A stretch of 64,000 nt of DNA from Clostridiales bacterium (lineage in GTDB: Bacteria > Bacillota > Clostridia > Oscillospirales > CAG-272). The position numbers were made by a program, and so were the translations under genes. Location: contig DPGD01000048.1 in NCBI GenBank assembly GCA_003522145.1, positions 6,359 to 70,358 of the forward strand, read 5' to 3'. Shown here piece by piece: positions 44,856-53,871 of the stretch; position 1 is the first letter of the stretch; each line of letters opens with the position of its first letter. The notes under the pieces were generated by a model. It was not told the origin of the DNA. It made no database searches and saw nothing but the letters and a program-made list of their open reading frames with translations.

Positions 44856-46109
44856 ATGATTGTATTGGTTGTAAACGCAGGAAGCTCTTCCTTGAAGTAT
44901 CAGCTTTTTGATACCGAAAAGAATTATGCTGTGCTTGCAAAGGGGTTGTGCGATTGTATCGGACTGAAAGAGGGCGGCAAGATCGTTCACAAGGTGGGCG
45001 AGAAAAAATATGAAACCGAGGTCAGCATTCCGAACCATTCCTTTGCAGTGGAGCTGGTCGTAAAAGCACTGACAAACAAGGACTACGGCGTGATCCGTTC
45101 CATGGATGAAATTGAGGCGGTCGGCCATCGGATCGTCCACGGAGGTCCCTATTTCTCCGAATCGGTGCTGGTTACCGAGCAGGTTCTGAAGAACCTTGAA
45201 AAATGCAGACCCTTGGCGCCTCTTCATACCGGCGCTCACATTCAGGGAATTGAGGGTATCACGGCGGTGCTGAAAGGGGTGCCTCAGGTTCTGGTGATTG
45301 ATACAGGATTCCACTGCTCCATGTCGGAGGTTGCCAAGACCTATGCGCTTCCCAAGGACATTGCTGAGGATTTGGCCATCCGCCGTTACGGCGCCCATGG
45401 CACCTCTCACCGCTATGTTTCGGGAGAAATGTGCAGGATTTTAGGCAAGACCGAGGGAACCAAGATCGTTACCTGCCATTTGGGCAACGGCTCCTCCATT
45501 TCCGCTGTGAAGGACGGAAAGTGCTTTGATACCAGCATGGGACTGACGCCTTTGGCCGGTATTATCATGGGCTCCCGCACCGGCGATATGGATCCGGCGG
45601 TGGTGCCCTTCCTGCTGGAGAACTACGAGCGTGTTCCGGCGGAGCATCGCCCCAAGGGCTATGAGACGCTGACCGTTTCCAATGTGAACAATTTCATGAA
45701 CAAGACCTGCGGACTTCTGGGCGTTTCCGGAACCTCCTCCGATATGCGTGCGGTCATCAAGGAAATTGAGACCGACGAGCACGGCAAAACCAAGGAAGCA
45801 AAGCTGGCTTACGATGTTCTGGTGTACGGGATCAAGAAGTATATCGGCGCCTATGCGGCGGCTATGGACGGGGTGGATGCCATCGTCTTTACTGCCGGAA
45901 TCGGCGAAAACAATGCCGCGATCCGTTCGGATGTGTGCAGGAATATGAGTTATCTGGGCATTGAATTGGACGAAGAAGTCAATGCGGCGGCCAGAGGAAC
46001 GATCACGAAGCTGAATTCCGAAAGGTCGAAGGTTCAGGTGTACCTGATCCCCACAGATGAGGAACTGGTGATCGCCAAGGACACCGAAAGCATTGTGAAG
46101 GCTCTGTAA
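44856..46109 (+). CDS. ackA: Acetate kinase
   Basis: Acetate kinase makes ATP from acetyl phosphate in mixed-acid fermentation. The 417-residue product has the N-terminal LVVNAGSSSLKYQLFD, GHRIVHGGPYFSES near residue 89, the ribose-phosphate loops HLGNGSSISAVKDG near residue 207 and the C-terminal FTAGIGENNAAIR near residue 347. The ATG at 44856 has GGAGG six bases upstream; an upstream in-frame GTG overlaps that site. No pta gene is adjacent. It is monocistronic between its promoter and a terminator. Confidence 0.97.
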   Translation: MIVLVVNAGSSSLKYQLFDTEKNYAVLAKGLCDCIGLKEGGKIVHKVGEKKYETEVSIPNHSFAVELVVKALTNKDYGVIRSMDEIEAVGHRIVHGGPYFSESVLVTEQVLKNLEKCRPLAPLHTGAHIQGIEGITAVLKGVPQVLVIDTGFHCSMSEVAKTYALPKDIAEDLAIRRYGAHGTSHRYVSGEMCRILGKTEGTKIVTCHLGNGSSISAVKDGKCFDTSMGLTPLAGIIMGSRTGDMDPAVVPFLLENYERVPAEHRPKGYETLTVSNVNNFMNKTCGLLGVSGTSSDMRAVIKEIETDEHGKTKEAKLAYDVLVYGIKKYIGAYAAAMDGVDAIVFTAGIGENNAAIRSDVCRNMSYLGIELDEEVNAAARGTITKLNSERSKVQVYLIPTDEELVIAKDTESIVKAL

Positions 46110-46120
46110 AAAGCAACTCC

Positions 46121-46149
46121 GGGGCTGGGCAGAAGGCACAGCCCCTTTT
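46121..46149 (+). terminator. Intrinsic terminator after ackA
   Basis: GGGGCTG and CAGCCCC arms are followed by TTTT. Confidence 0.8.
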
Positions 46150-46203
46150 GAGTGTTTTTACGGCTCAATTTTGAAATCTGAATTTTGAGAAGGAAAATAA
46201 AAA

Positions 46204-46506
46204 ATGGTTCGTCATGTCATTCTATGGACCTTGAAAGAAGATCTGACCGAGGAACAAAAGCAGGGAATCAAAGAAAGCGCAAAGGAACAGCTGGAGGGAC
46301 TTTACGGCAAGATTCCGGCCTTAAAAAGCATCCAGATTCATATTCATCCCTTGGATTCTTCCAACTGTGATATGATGCTGGAAAGCGTTTTTGAAAGTAC
46401 CCGAGGATTAGCGGAGTATTCCGTTCATCCGGCGCATGTGGAGGTGGCGGACACCTATGTCCGTCCCTATACCAAGAGCCGGGTATGTATGGATTTTGAA
46501 GTCTGA
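46204..46506 (+). CDS. Dabb-family (stress-responsive A/B barrel) protein
   Basis: The 100-residue product matches the Dabb family, dimeric alpha-beta barrel proteins named after plant stress proteins. The pattern is VRHVILWTLKEDLTEEQK at the start, a central PALKSIQIHIHPL strand and the end LAEYSVHPAHVEVADTYVRP, which carries the conserved H-P-x-H. The function is not established. It has an AGAAGGAAA site and ends three bases before mutY, with which it is probably coupled. Confidence 0.82.
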   Translation: MVRHVILWTLKEDLTEEQKQGIKESAKEQLEGLYGKIPALKSIQIHIHPLDSSNCDMMLESVFESTRGLAEYSVHPAHVEVADTYVRPYTKSRVCMDFEV

Positions 46507-46509
46507 AAG

Positions 46510-47547
46510 ATGAAGGATTTTTCGTTTTCAAAGGAACTGATCCTTTGGTATGAAGAAAACAAGCGGTCGCTTCCCTGGAGGGAAACGACCGATCCTTATA
46601 AAATCTGGGTCTCTGAAATTATGTTGCAGCAAACCCGGGTAGAGGCCGTGAAGCCCTATTATATGCGGTTTCTGGCGGCACTGCCCACTGTCCAGGATCT
46701 GGCAAACGCCGACCCGGAGCTTCTCAACAAGCTGTGGCAGGGGCTGGGCTATTACAGCAGAGTGCGGAATATGCAGAAGGCGGCCAAGGAGTGCCTGGTC
46801 CTTTATCAAGGGAAAATGCCCGGAACCTATAAAGAGCTGCAGAGCCTTCCCGGCATCGGAGAATATACGGCCGGTGCGATTGCTTCTTTTGCATACAAAG
46901 AACCTGTTCCGGCTGTGGACGGCAATGTTTTAAGGGTCATCTCCCGGTATTTGGCCTTGGAACTGCCCATTGATACGCCCCGGGCGAAAGAGCAGATTGC
47001 CGGGTTTGTTCGGTCGGTTTTACCCAAAGACCGTCCGGATGTGTTCAATCAGGCTCTGATCGAATTGGGCGCCACGCTTTGCGGTCCTGACAGAGCCGCC
47101 CGTTGCGGCGGTTGTCCGTTGCTCGGTCACTGTCAGGCTTTTGAAAAGGAAATGACCGAGTTTCTTCCCAAGCGCACCCCCAAAAAACCGAAAAGAGTGG
47201 AGGAACGAACGCCCTTACTGTTGGTGACGGAGGATGGGAAAATGGCACTGTGCAAGCGCCCGGAGAAAGGACTGTTGCAGGGCTTGTGGGAGATACCGGC
47301 TTTGGAAGGGAAGGCCACACCGGAAGAGGTGGGCCGGGTGTTAAAAAGCTGGGGCTGTCTGCCTGTTCCCGGAGAGATTCAGCCTCTTCCGCACGCAAGG
47401 CATGTTTTTTCCCATGTGGTATGGGAAATGGACGGGTACAGAGTGTTGGTGGAAACAACCGGAGGGCTGTCCTTCTTTACAAAGGAAGAACGGAAGGCGT
47501 TGGCCGTTCCCTCAGCATTCAAGGCCTATTTCAGGTATCTGTTCTGA
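46510..47547 (+). CDS. mutY: Adenine DNA glycosylase MutY
   Basis: MutY removes adenine mispaired with 8-oxoguanine. The 345-residue product has the HhH-GPD domain with VSEIMLQQTRVEAVKPYY near residue 36, the hairpin LPGIGEYTAGAIASF near residue 116 and the catalytic Asp in PAVDGNVLRVISRY near residue 137. A [4Fe-4S] site C-x6-C-x2-C-x5-C (CGPDRAARCGGCPLLGHC) lies near residue 197. A C-terminal Nudix-like domain recognises 8-oxoG, with GLLQGLWEIPALEG near residue 256. It follows the Dabb gene without a gap. Confidence 0.95.
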   Translation: MKDFSFSKELILWYEENKRSLPWRETTDPYKIWVSEIMLQQTRVEAVKPYYMRFLAALPTVQDLANADPELLNKLWQGLGYYSRVRNMQKAAKECLVLYQGKMPGTYKELQSLPGIGEYTAGAIASFAYKEPVPAVDGNVLRVISRYLALELPIDTPRAKEQIAGFVRSVLPKDRPDVFNQALIELGATLCGPDRAARCGGCPLLGHCQAFEKEMTEFLPKRTPKKPKRVEERTPLLLVTEDGKMALCKRPEKGLLQGLWEIPALEGKATPEEVGRVLKSWGCLPVPGEIQPLPHARHVFSHVVWEMDGYRVLVETTGGLSFFTKEERKALAVPSAFKAYFRYLF

Positions 47548-47633
47548 GGCTTCAGAGGGTCTTTTGTTCTGTTTTCCGTTGGGGAATGCCCATTAAGCTC
47601 CCTTTCGAGAACGCCTTTACTACAGAAAGTTTA

Positions 47634-47670
47634 GGGGTGTAAAAAGCTCGGTCAGAGTTTTTTGTACCCC
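47634..47670. repeat. Intergenic hairpin repeat, copy 4 (C module)
   Basis: GGGGTGTAAAAA and TTTTTTGTACCCC enclose GCTCGGTCAGAG; the loop core CGGTCAGAG is identical to the C modules at 44.7 and 60.6 kb. It separates the convergent mutY and sensor-kinase genes and is followed by CATTTTTAT. Confidence 0.8.
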
Positions 47671-47712
47671 CATTTTTATATGGCAAATACGGTCTGAAGC
47701 AGAAGCAACCGG

Positions 47713-49269
47713 TCAGTTTTCCAGAGGCGTTTCGCTTAAAACATCCAAGGTGAACCAGAAGGTAGAGCCTTTGCCGACGGTGCTGGAGACACCGCAGGTG
47801 CCCTTATGGGCATTGACAATTCCTTTAACGATGGAAAGTCCCAGACCGGAGCCCACCGTAGCTCTTTTATGGGTCTTGTCTACCTTGTAGTAGCGTTCCC
47901 AGATCAGGGGCAGCTGCTCTTCGGGAATGCCCTCTCCGTGATCTTTGACGGAAATGGTGACCTTCCCCTGTTCCACGGTTTGGGTGACCAGGATCTTTTT
48001 GTCCTCGCCTGCATAGTTGACGGCGTTGTTGACCAGATTATAGACCACCTGCATAAGCCGGGAATAATCTCCCTCCACGCTGACCTGCCGGTCATAAATA
48101 AACTCAATGGAGTAGCCTTCCCGATCCCGCAATTTGTTGTAGCGGGTCAGTTCGCTTTCGATGCTGTTGGTCAGAGCCAACGGTTCCATGGTCATTTCTG
48201 CCGTTCCGGATTCGATCTTGGAAATGTCCAGTACATCGTTGACCAAGGCTTTCATCCGGTTGCTCTCATCAATGATGATCTGAAGATTGTCTTCGTTCTT
48301 TTCATCGGGCAGATCCCGCATCACCTCGGCATATCCGGAAATCAGGGTCAAGGGCGTGCGCAGGTCATGAGAAATATTGGCGACCAGTTCCCGTTGCAGA
48401 TGATCGGTTTTGGAAAGCTCCTCGGCGGCGTAGTTCAGCGTGTCGGAAAGCTCGGTAATTTCCTTGTAGCCTTTTCCGTCGAAATGAACGCTGTAGTCCC
48501 GTTTGGCAAGACGCTTTGCGGCCCGGTTGATCTTTTCGATGGGCCGGGTGATCCAAAAGGAGATCAGCAGGGCGAAAACCGCCGTGCAGAGAAGAACAAT
48601 GCCCGACAGCCCGAACATAACGGTATTCATGGTTTTCACGGTTGAACCCAGGGGAATCACCGAGGCGTTGAGAAAGAACACGGTGGTGCGCAATTCATCG
48701 GTTTTTACAGCATAGGCCACGGTTATGTTCTCCTTGGCCACAGCTTCGCTTTCCAGATTGCTGGAATCAAGATAGCAGAATCCGCCGTTTTGCAGGGCGC
48801 CGTTTGCAGCGTCAAGAATCAGCACAGACCGATCCAGAATTCCGTTGGGATTGGAAAGGGAGCTGTGCAGATCACCCGAAACCGAAAGAAGCCGATGCAA
48901 AAGACAATTGCAGTTGGATTTGGATTTATAGTCTCCCCGGCAGGTGATCCAGGAGTTCTTATAGATCACATAGGAAGAAATACAGATGTTCTTTTCCGCC
49001 CCGATTTCGGCCATTCTTTCGGAGAGAGAATCGGGATCGGCGGTCAAGAGCTCCTGCCCCGCTTCACGCAGTTCTTTTTTCTGGATGCCGAGATAGACCT
49101 TATCCAAAAGAAAGCTCTGCGCAAACCAGATAAAGGAAAGGCTCAGAACCGTCAGAAGAAGCAGGGAGAGCAGAAGCTTCCATTTGGCGCTTATCCGATT
49201 GTGCCGTTCTTTTTTCTTTTGACGGCATTTTTTAAGAAAACGCCCTTCCGGTTCACTGGTTGGTGTCAA
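47713..49269 (-). CDS. Sensor histidine kinase
   Basis: The 518-residue membrane kinase has a first helix near residues 30-50, an extracytoplasmic sensor domain with four clustered cysteines (WITCRGDYKSKSNCNCLL region), and a second helix near residue 225. A HAMP domain follows, then the phospho-acceptor in ANISHDLRTPLTLISG near residue 298. The catalytic domain shows NLVNNAVNYAG, DHGEGIPEEQLP and GSGLGLSIVKGIV. The only reasonable start is a TTG overlapping the response-regulator stop by 17 bases, so translation is coupled. The signal sensed is unknown. Confidence 0.9.
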   Translation of the reverse strand: MTPTSEPEGRFLKKCRQKKKERHNRISAKWKLLLSLLLLTVLSLSFIWFAQSFLLDKVYLGIQKKELREAGQELLTADPDSLSERMAEIGAEKNICISSYVIYKNSWITCRGDYKSKSNCNCLLHRLLSVSGDLHSSLSNPNGILDRSVLILDAANGALQNGGFCYLDSSNLESEAVAKENITVAYAVKTDELRTTVFFLNASVIPLGSTVKTMNTVMFGLSGIVLLCTAVFALLISFWITRPIEKINRAAKRLAKRDYSVHFDGKGYKEITELSDTLNYAAEELSKTDHLQRELVANISHDLRTPLTLISGYAEVMRDLPDEKNEDNLQIIIDESNRMKALVNDVLDISKIESGTAEMTMEPLALTNSIESELTRYNKLRDREGYSIEFIYDRQVSVEGDYSRLMQVVYNLVNNAVNYAGEDKKILVTQTVEQGKVTISVKDHGEGIPEEQLPLIWERYYKVDKTHKRATVGSGLGLSIVKGIVNAHKGTCGVSSTVGKGSTFWFTLDVLSETPLEN

Positions 49270-49933
49270 AGCGATACCCCACGCCGCGCAGCGTTACGAT
49301 ATATCTGCTGTATTCCCCAAGGCTCCGGCGCAGGAGTTTGATGTGGGTGTCCAAGGTCCGGTCATCTCCGTAAAAATCATAGCCCCAGACCTCACAAATC
49401 AGTTTTTCTCTGGTCAAGGCGATGTTGGCATTTCGGATCATATAGAAGAGCAGTTCATATTCCTTTGGGGAAAGCTCGATCCTCTTGCCGTCGATTTTCA
49501 CGATTCTGGCGGTGAAATCCACCGAAAGTCCCCCCAAACGGAAGAAATTGGTGGTGGTTTCGGGACTTTTCTTCACTCTTTTCAGAATGGCGGAAACCCG
49601 GAGCATCAGTTCCTTGGGAGAAAAGGGCTTGACCACATAATCGTCTGCCCCGATCTCAAAGCCGTTGATCCGGTCGTATTCCTCTCCCCGGGCGGACAGC
49701 AGAATGATGGGCAGATTCGGATGCAGCTTTTTGATCTCTCTGCCGGCGGAAAATCCGTCCAGTTCGGGCATCATAATGTCTAAAATCACCAGGCTGTAGT
49801 CCTCTTTTTTGCATTTTTCCACCGCCTGCATTCCGTTTTCGGCTTCCTCCACCTCATAGCCCTCATAGGTGGCGTATTTCACAATCAGCGTCCGGATTGC
49901 CGATTCGTCATCTACTATCAGAAGTTTGCTCAT
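49253..49933 (-). CDS. OmpR/PhoB-family response regulator
   Basis: The 226-residue regulator has a receiver domain with the acidic pair VDDE near residue 7, the phospho-acceptor in LVILDIMMPELDG near residue 52 and the conserved Lys in YVVKPFSPKEL near residue 101. An OmpR-type winged helix follows (ELSPKEYELLFYMIRN near residue 146, DDRTLDTHIKLLRRSLG near residue 192). It is the partner of the overlapping histidine kinase. An HtrA-type protease gene lies 90 bases upstream on the same strand, recalling the WalRK/HtrA neighbourhood, though this does not prove the same role. Confidence 0.94.
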   Translation of the reverse strand: MSKLLIVDDESAIRTLIVKYATYEGYEVEEAENGMQAVEKCKKEDYSLVILDIMMPELDGFSAGREIKKLHPNLPIILLSARGEEYDRINGFEIGADDYVVKPFSPKELMLRVSAILKRVKKSPETTTNFFRLGGLSVDFTARIVKIDGKRIELSPKEYELLFYMIRNANIALTREKLICEVWGYDFYGDDRTLDTHIKLLRRSLGEYSRYIVTLRGVGYRFDTNQ

Positions 49934-50023
49934 GAATAATTTTCCTTTCTCAGAATATGGTCATGAATCCAAGGTTTGCCGGGAGGATGCAACTGCGCAT
50001 CGCCCCGGCAAAGAATGATTTTG

Positions 50024-51685
50024 TTACCTGTACATCTCGATCACCCGAATTTTCAGAGTGACCGCCTGCAGGGAATATTTATTTTGCATAAAGCCGTAGC
50101 TCTGAGAAACCAGCCGGGAAACCACTACGGTCAGCTCCTCCCCTTTTTCCTTGCCTTCCAGAAGCTCGTTCACTTCGTTTAAGGTTCGTATTTCCTTGCC
50201 GTCGATGGTTTTGATCAGATCTCCGTAGGCGAAGGTGTTGTCGCTTTCCGCATAGTCCACCATGCCGTCAGAGGCCACAATCAGGCCGTAAACAGGGGCA
50301 CCGCTCAGCTCCTCCATTTTGGAAATCAGCGTTGCGTTGCTGTAATTTGAATAATTTTCTTTGGTAATCTCATAGCACTGCGTGATTCCCAGCGACTTGC
50401 GCAGAATGGAATCATCCTCTTCGATCATCTTTCCGATGGTGGTCTTTACGGTTTCAATAGGAATGGCAAAACCGATTCCTTCCACACTGGTGGCCGATTT
50501 TTTGGAATTCACAATGCCGATGAGCTGTCCTTCGGCGTTGAAGCACCCGCCGCCCGAGTTGCCGGGATTGATGGCGGCAGTGACCTGCATCAGGTGCATG
50601 ACCGTGCCGTCTAAGGTGATGTCTCTTGCCAGGGCACTGACAATGCCGCTGGTCACCGAATTTGCCAGAGTTCCCAAGGGGTTTCCGATGACTATGGCCG
50701 TTTCACCCACAAGAACCTCGCTTCCGTTTCCTTGAATTACCGGAAGAAGGCCCTTTACATGGATGCGCAAAAGAGCAAGGTCGGTTTCCGGATCTCTGGC
50801 AATGCAGGTAGCGGGGTATTTATCGCCGTTCTCCAGAGTGACATAGAGGGAGACGGCATCCTCAACCACATGGTTGTTGGTGACAATATAACCGTCACCG
50901 GTCCAGATAACGCCGCTTCCCGAACCCTTGGCGGTGGCTGTGGTCACATTTACGGTCACAACCGACGGAGAACAGGTTGCCGCAACCCGGACAATGGCAT
51001 TTTCGTTTCCGGCATTCTCGGTGTTCACCCATTGATTTTGGTCATAGCTGGCAACCGGTGTGGGAGAAGGAGAAGCGCTGGGGGAAGAATCCTTGGAGGG
51101 AGGGGTATCGAAAATACCTTCCAAAGGATCCTTGCCGGATTCGATGCGGTCATTCCATTCTTCCAACAGAGCATGCAAAGCAGTGCCGGCAAACAGCATC
51201 AGCACAAGCACCAGCAGAGCGGAAACAACGGAGAGAGCAATGACCAGGCCCTTCTTGGAGTTTTTACCGGAGGACTGAGGAGGAGCAGAAGGCGGATACG
51301 ACGGTGTGGGCCGGTCAAAGCCGCCGTTGCTTCCGAAAGGGAACGGACTGTTCGGGATTCCGCCGTTCGGAGTTCCCTCGTCCCGGATTTCATTCCGAAT
51401 CCCGTTTCCCGGAATTCCGCTGTTCGGAATCCCGTCTCCCTGATTTTGGCTTTCCGGATTTTCACCGGCGTTTTTTTCCAGATGAGCATTCTGTGCTTCA
51501 AAGGAGTTCTCCGGGCTTTCAACGCTTTCGGTGTTTCCGGGAGCGTTCCCGGATGTGGGCTCCGAAGCCGCTCCCTCGGCTCTTTCCTGCATCTCCTTGG
51601 CAGGATTTTCCGCAGGATTTTCTGCGGCAGAAGGGTTGCTTTCGGAATGGAGATTGTTTTCCGGATCGTTCAGCTTGGAATTCAT
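50024..51685 (-). CDS. HtrA/DegP-like serine protease with long N-terminal region
   Basis: The 553-residue product has a cytosolic, low-complexity N-terminus of about 150 residues rich in Asn, Pro, Gly and Glu, including GDGIPNSGIPGNGI-type repeats. A membrane helix follows (LVIALSVVSALLVLVLMLF, about residues 155-175), then an extracellular trypsin-like domain with His in VTNNHVVEDA, Asp in DPETDLALLRI and Ser in NPGNSGGGCFN near residue 370. A C-terminal PDZ domain has YGDLIKTIDGKEI. It is a quality-control protease. The start at 51685 is the most likely of several. The two-component genes lie downstream on the same strand. Confidence 0.9.
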   Translation of the reverse strand: MNSKLNDPENNLHSESNPSAAENPAENPAKEMQERAEGAASEPTSGNAPGNTESVESPENSFEAQNAHLEKNAGENPESQNQGDGIPNSGIPGNGIRNEIRDEGTPNGGIPNSPFPFGSNGGFDRPTPSYPPSAPPQSSGKNSKKGLVIALSVVSALLVLVLMLFAGTALHALLEEWNDRIESGKDPLEGIFDTPPSKDSSPSASPSPTPVASYDQNQWVNTENAGNENAIVRVAATCSPSVVTVNVTTATAKGSGSGVIWTGDGYIVTNNHVVEDAVSLYVTLENGDKYPATCIARDPETDLALLRIHVKGLLPVIQGNGSEVLVGETAIVIGNPLGTLANSVTSGIVSALARDITLDGTVMHLMQVTAAINPGNSGGGCFNAEGQLIGIVNSKKSATSVEGIGFAIPIETVKTTIGKMIEEDDSILRKSLGITQCYEITKENYSNYSNATLISKMEELSGAPVYGLIVASDGMVDYAESDNTFAYGDLIKTIDGKEIRTLNEVNELLEGKEKGEELTVVVSRLVSQSYGFMQNKYSLQAVTLKIRVIEMYR

Positions 51686-52023
51686 ATTCGTCACCCTGAC
51701 CTTCCTTTCGGAAAGGCTTCCTTTCTTCAATTATGGGCATCATGCAGCGCGCTCCGGCTGCTTGGCCGGAGGGAATTTTTGTCCCTGTTGCAAGAGAAGT
51801 ATATACTGGGAATGTGACGGTTATTTGAAAAATGATTTAATCTTGGCTGAAAAACAGCAAAAAAGGGGCGGAACGGAACTATCCGGAAAACGCGCCGAAA
51901 AATAGGCGACATTTTTCGGACTGTTTGTCCGAAAAACTACTTTTATGCGGATGTTTCAAGGAAAACTCTGAAATTTCACATTTTGTTCTTCTGTATTTTA
52001 CAACTTTGTACTATCATTGTCAA

Positions 52024-52050
52024 GTATATTCGCAAAAAAACAGGCATAAT
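52024..52050 (+). promoter_or_regulatory. Sigma-E-type promoter for spoIID
   Basis: GTATATT and CATAAT are 14 bases apart, matching mother-cell sigma-E promoters, about 50 bases before the ATG. The remainder of the 415-base divergent region to htrA (51686-52100) shows no gene. Confidence 0.6.
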
Positions 52051-52100
52051 CTTCCATAGGACGAGCTAAAAACGAAACACGAAAGGAATACGCCGAGAGT

Positions 52101-53537
52101 ATGGAGAATGTGAAAAGGTTCTTTCAGAAAAACAAAAAAGCAGTGTTGCCGGCAGTGCTGGGAGTCTTGCTCTTTTCGGTGATGTTTTTTGCCTTGCTTG
52201 GAGTGTGTGCCGGAAAAGTTCAGGAAAAGCCTGCGGACGAGGAAGGAACTGTCTTGGAAAGCCTGACATCGTCAACCGTTCCGGGTGGCGAAGGGGCGGA
52301 GAATCTCCTTCCGCCCGCTTCCGAGGGGGCTCTCACCGAACCAAAGGATTCCGCAAAGGAGAATTTTGCCAGTCTGTCTGATGGCTATCTCTCCCCGGAT
52401 GCTGCTTCCGAGCCGATGGCAGAGCCGAGCGAAGAGCCGTCTTCCGAACCAACAGAAGAACCGACTGCCGAGCCAACGGAAGAACCGACTGCCGAACCGA
52501 CGGAAAAACCGACTGCCGAGCCGACAGAAGAACCGTCGGTCGAGCCGACAGAAGAACCGACTGCCGAGCCGACAGAAGAACCGACTGCCGAGCCGACAGA
52601 AGAACCCACCGGCGAGCCGACAGAAGAACCGTCGGTCGAGCCGAGCGAGGAGCCGGAGCCAACACCCGGAGAGTCGCCCTTACCGGAGGAATTTCTGCTG
52701 ACCGTTTACAATCATGAAAAGGGAATCGTGGAGACCGTTCTCTTTGAGGACTATGTGGCAAGGGCCTTGCAGGCGGAAATGTCGGGCAATTCGCCCATGG
52801 AGGCTTTAAAAGCCCAGGCGATCGCCATTCGCAGTTACATCCTGTCGAACGCTTCGGTGCGTTATGAGTGTCACTACGGAGCAATGACCTGTGACGACTA
52901 TACACACTGTATGGCCTGCCTAAGCGAAGAGGAATTTGCCACCCTGAATGAGACCGAGAGAAGCCGGTGTCTTGAGGCAGTGCGCAGTACCGAGGGGCAG
53001 ATCCTGACCTACAAGGGCCGGGTCATTACCGCCTATTTCCACTGGTGTTCCTACGGCTACACCGCCTCCTGCCAAGAGGTTTTCGGAAACTATGTGCCTT
53101 ATTTGCAGTCGGTGTACAGTCCGGTGGAAAAGGAAATGGTGAAGGTTTACCGTTTTTCTTCGGCTACGCTTTTAGAGGAGCTGTTCGGGAGCGTGACGGC
53201 AGAAAAGTATCTTTCCGGCGGCGCTTTTCCTTTGGGGATGATTACAGAAACCGAAAGCGGCCGGGTGGACACGGTGTATATCTACGGTGTGCCGGTAAAG
53301 GGAGTACGCTTAAGGCAAGCCGTTGGATTGCGCTCGACAAAGTTTGATGTGTCCTACAATCCGGATAAGGATGAGTTCACCTTTGTGGTATACGGCAGCG
53401 GACACGGCGTGGGCATGAGCCAGTGGGGGGCCATTGCTCTGGCGAACGAGGGAAAAAGTTACGCCCAGATCCTCTATTACTACTACAAAGATACCGTCCT
53501 TGCTCTTATGAACAAGAACCTTTTCCCCGGTCAGTAA
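52101..53537 (+). CDS. spoIID: SpoIID/LytB-domain protein with proline-rich repeat linker
   Basis: The 478-residue protein has a membrane helix near residues 13-35. A linker (about residues 105-190) is made of about ten 8-residue units of the type EPTEEPTA, encoded by a 24-bp repeat. The SpoIID domain (about 195-470) shows FEDYVARALQAEMSGNSPMEA, the likely catalytic Glu of that motif, AQAIAIRSYIL, a Cys-containing segment CDDYTHCMAC that fits metal binding, and GHGVGMSQWGA near the end. SpoIID is a lytic transglycosylase for engulfment. The repeat linker is not part of ordinary SpoIID (about 340 residues). Confidence 0.85.
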   Translation: MENVKRFFQKNKKAVLPAVLGVLLFSVMFFALLGVCAGKVQEKPADEEGTVLESLTSSTVPGGEGAENLLPPASEGALTEPKDSAKENFASLSDGYLSPDAASEPMAEPSEEPSSEPTEEPTAEPTEEPTAEPTEKPTAEPTEEPSVEPTEEPTAEPTEEPTAEPTEEPTGEPTEEPSVEPSEEPEPTPGESPLPEEFLLTVYNHEKGIVETVLFEDYVARALQAEMSGNSPMEALKAQAIAIRSYILSNASVRYECHYGAMTCDDYTHCMACLSEEEFATLNETERSRCLEAVRSTEGQILTYKGRVITAYFHWCSYGYTASCQEVFGNYVPYLQSVYSPVEKEMVKVYRFSSATLLEELFGSVTAEKYLSGGAFPLGMITETESGRVDTVYIYGVPVKGVRLRQAVGLRSTKFDVSYNPDKDEFTFVVYGSGHGVGMSQWGAIALANEGKSYAQILYYYYKDTVLALMNKNLFPGQ

Positions 53538-53555
53538 GAAAAATGCAAAAAATAC

Positions 53556-53584
53556 TTGAAATCGGGAAAAAAGTGTGCTATAAT
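53556..53584 (+). promoter_or_regulatory. Sigma-A promoter of the T-box/yitT/pheST unit
   Basis: TTGAAA and TATAAT are 17 bases apart; the transcript would start near 53591, just ahead of the T-box leader. Confidence 0.85.
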
Positions 53585-53590
53585 CCCCCT

Positions 53591-53838
53591 GTATGAAACG
53601 CAGTGACGAAGAGTGCGTTCTGTGTTCTTCCCCCAAGAGAGTTTCCGTCGGCGGCTGGGAGCGGAGACGGGGAAAAGAGAATGCTGTTCACTTCCGAGCG
53701 GAGCCGGGGAAGGGGGAATTCCTCTGTAGTCGGCTACGGACATCCCGTTACAGATGAAAGAGTGCCGCAGTTTTTGCGGAATTAAGGTGGTACCACGGAG
53801 AGATCCTTCGTCCTTTTTGAGGAGGAAGGATTTTTTTT
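53591..53838 (+). promoter_or_regulatory. T-box leader, probably sensing tRNA-Phe
   Basis: The T-box sequence AAGGTGGTACCACGG is at 53784-53798. Its TGGT bulge would pair with the ACCA end of an A73 tRNA such as tRNA-Phe. Stem I is seen as GCGTTCT pairing with AGAATGC, and on its 3' side TTC (53687-53689) sits where the specifier codon belongs, decoding Phe. The terminator is ATCCTTCGTCCT with AGGAGGAAGGAT (53803-53831) and eight T. Uncharged tRNA would favour readthrough. The downstream genes are a YitT-family gene and pheS-pheT, consistent with the Phe specifier. Confidence 0.9.
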
Positions 53839-53871
53839 GGACTTCAATTTTTCCTATGGAAAGGAACGGTC

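Noticed and set aside
52385..52609. Minus-strand frame with repeated GSSVGSAV-type units
   Set aside because: It is the complement of the SpoIID proline-rich repeat and has no start signals.
52417..52660. CRISPR-like array
   Set aside because: The 24-bp units are contiguous, in frame and encode the SpoIID spacer; there are no spacers between repeats and no cas genes.
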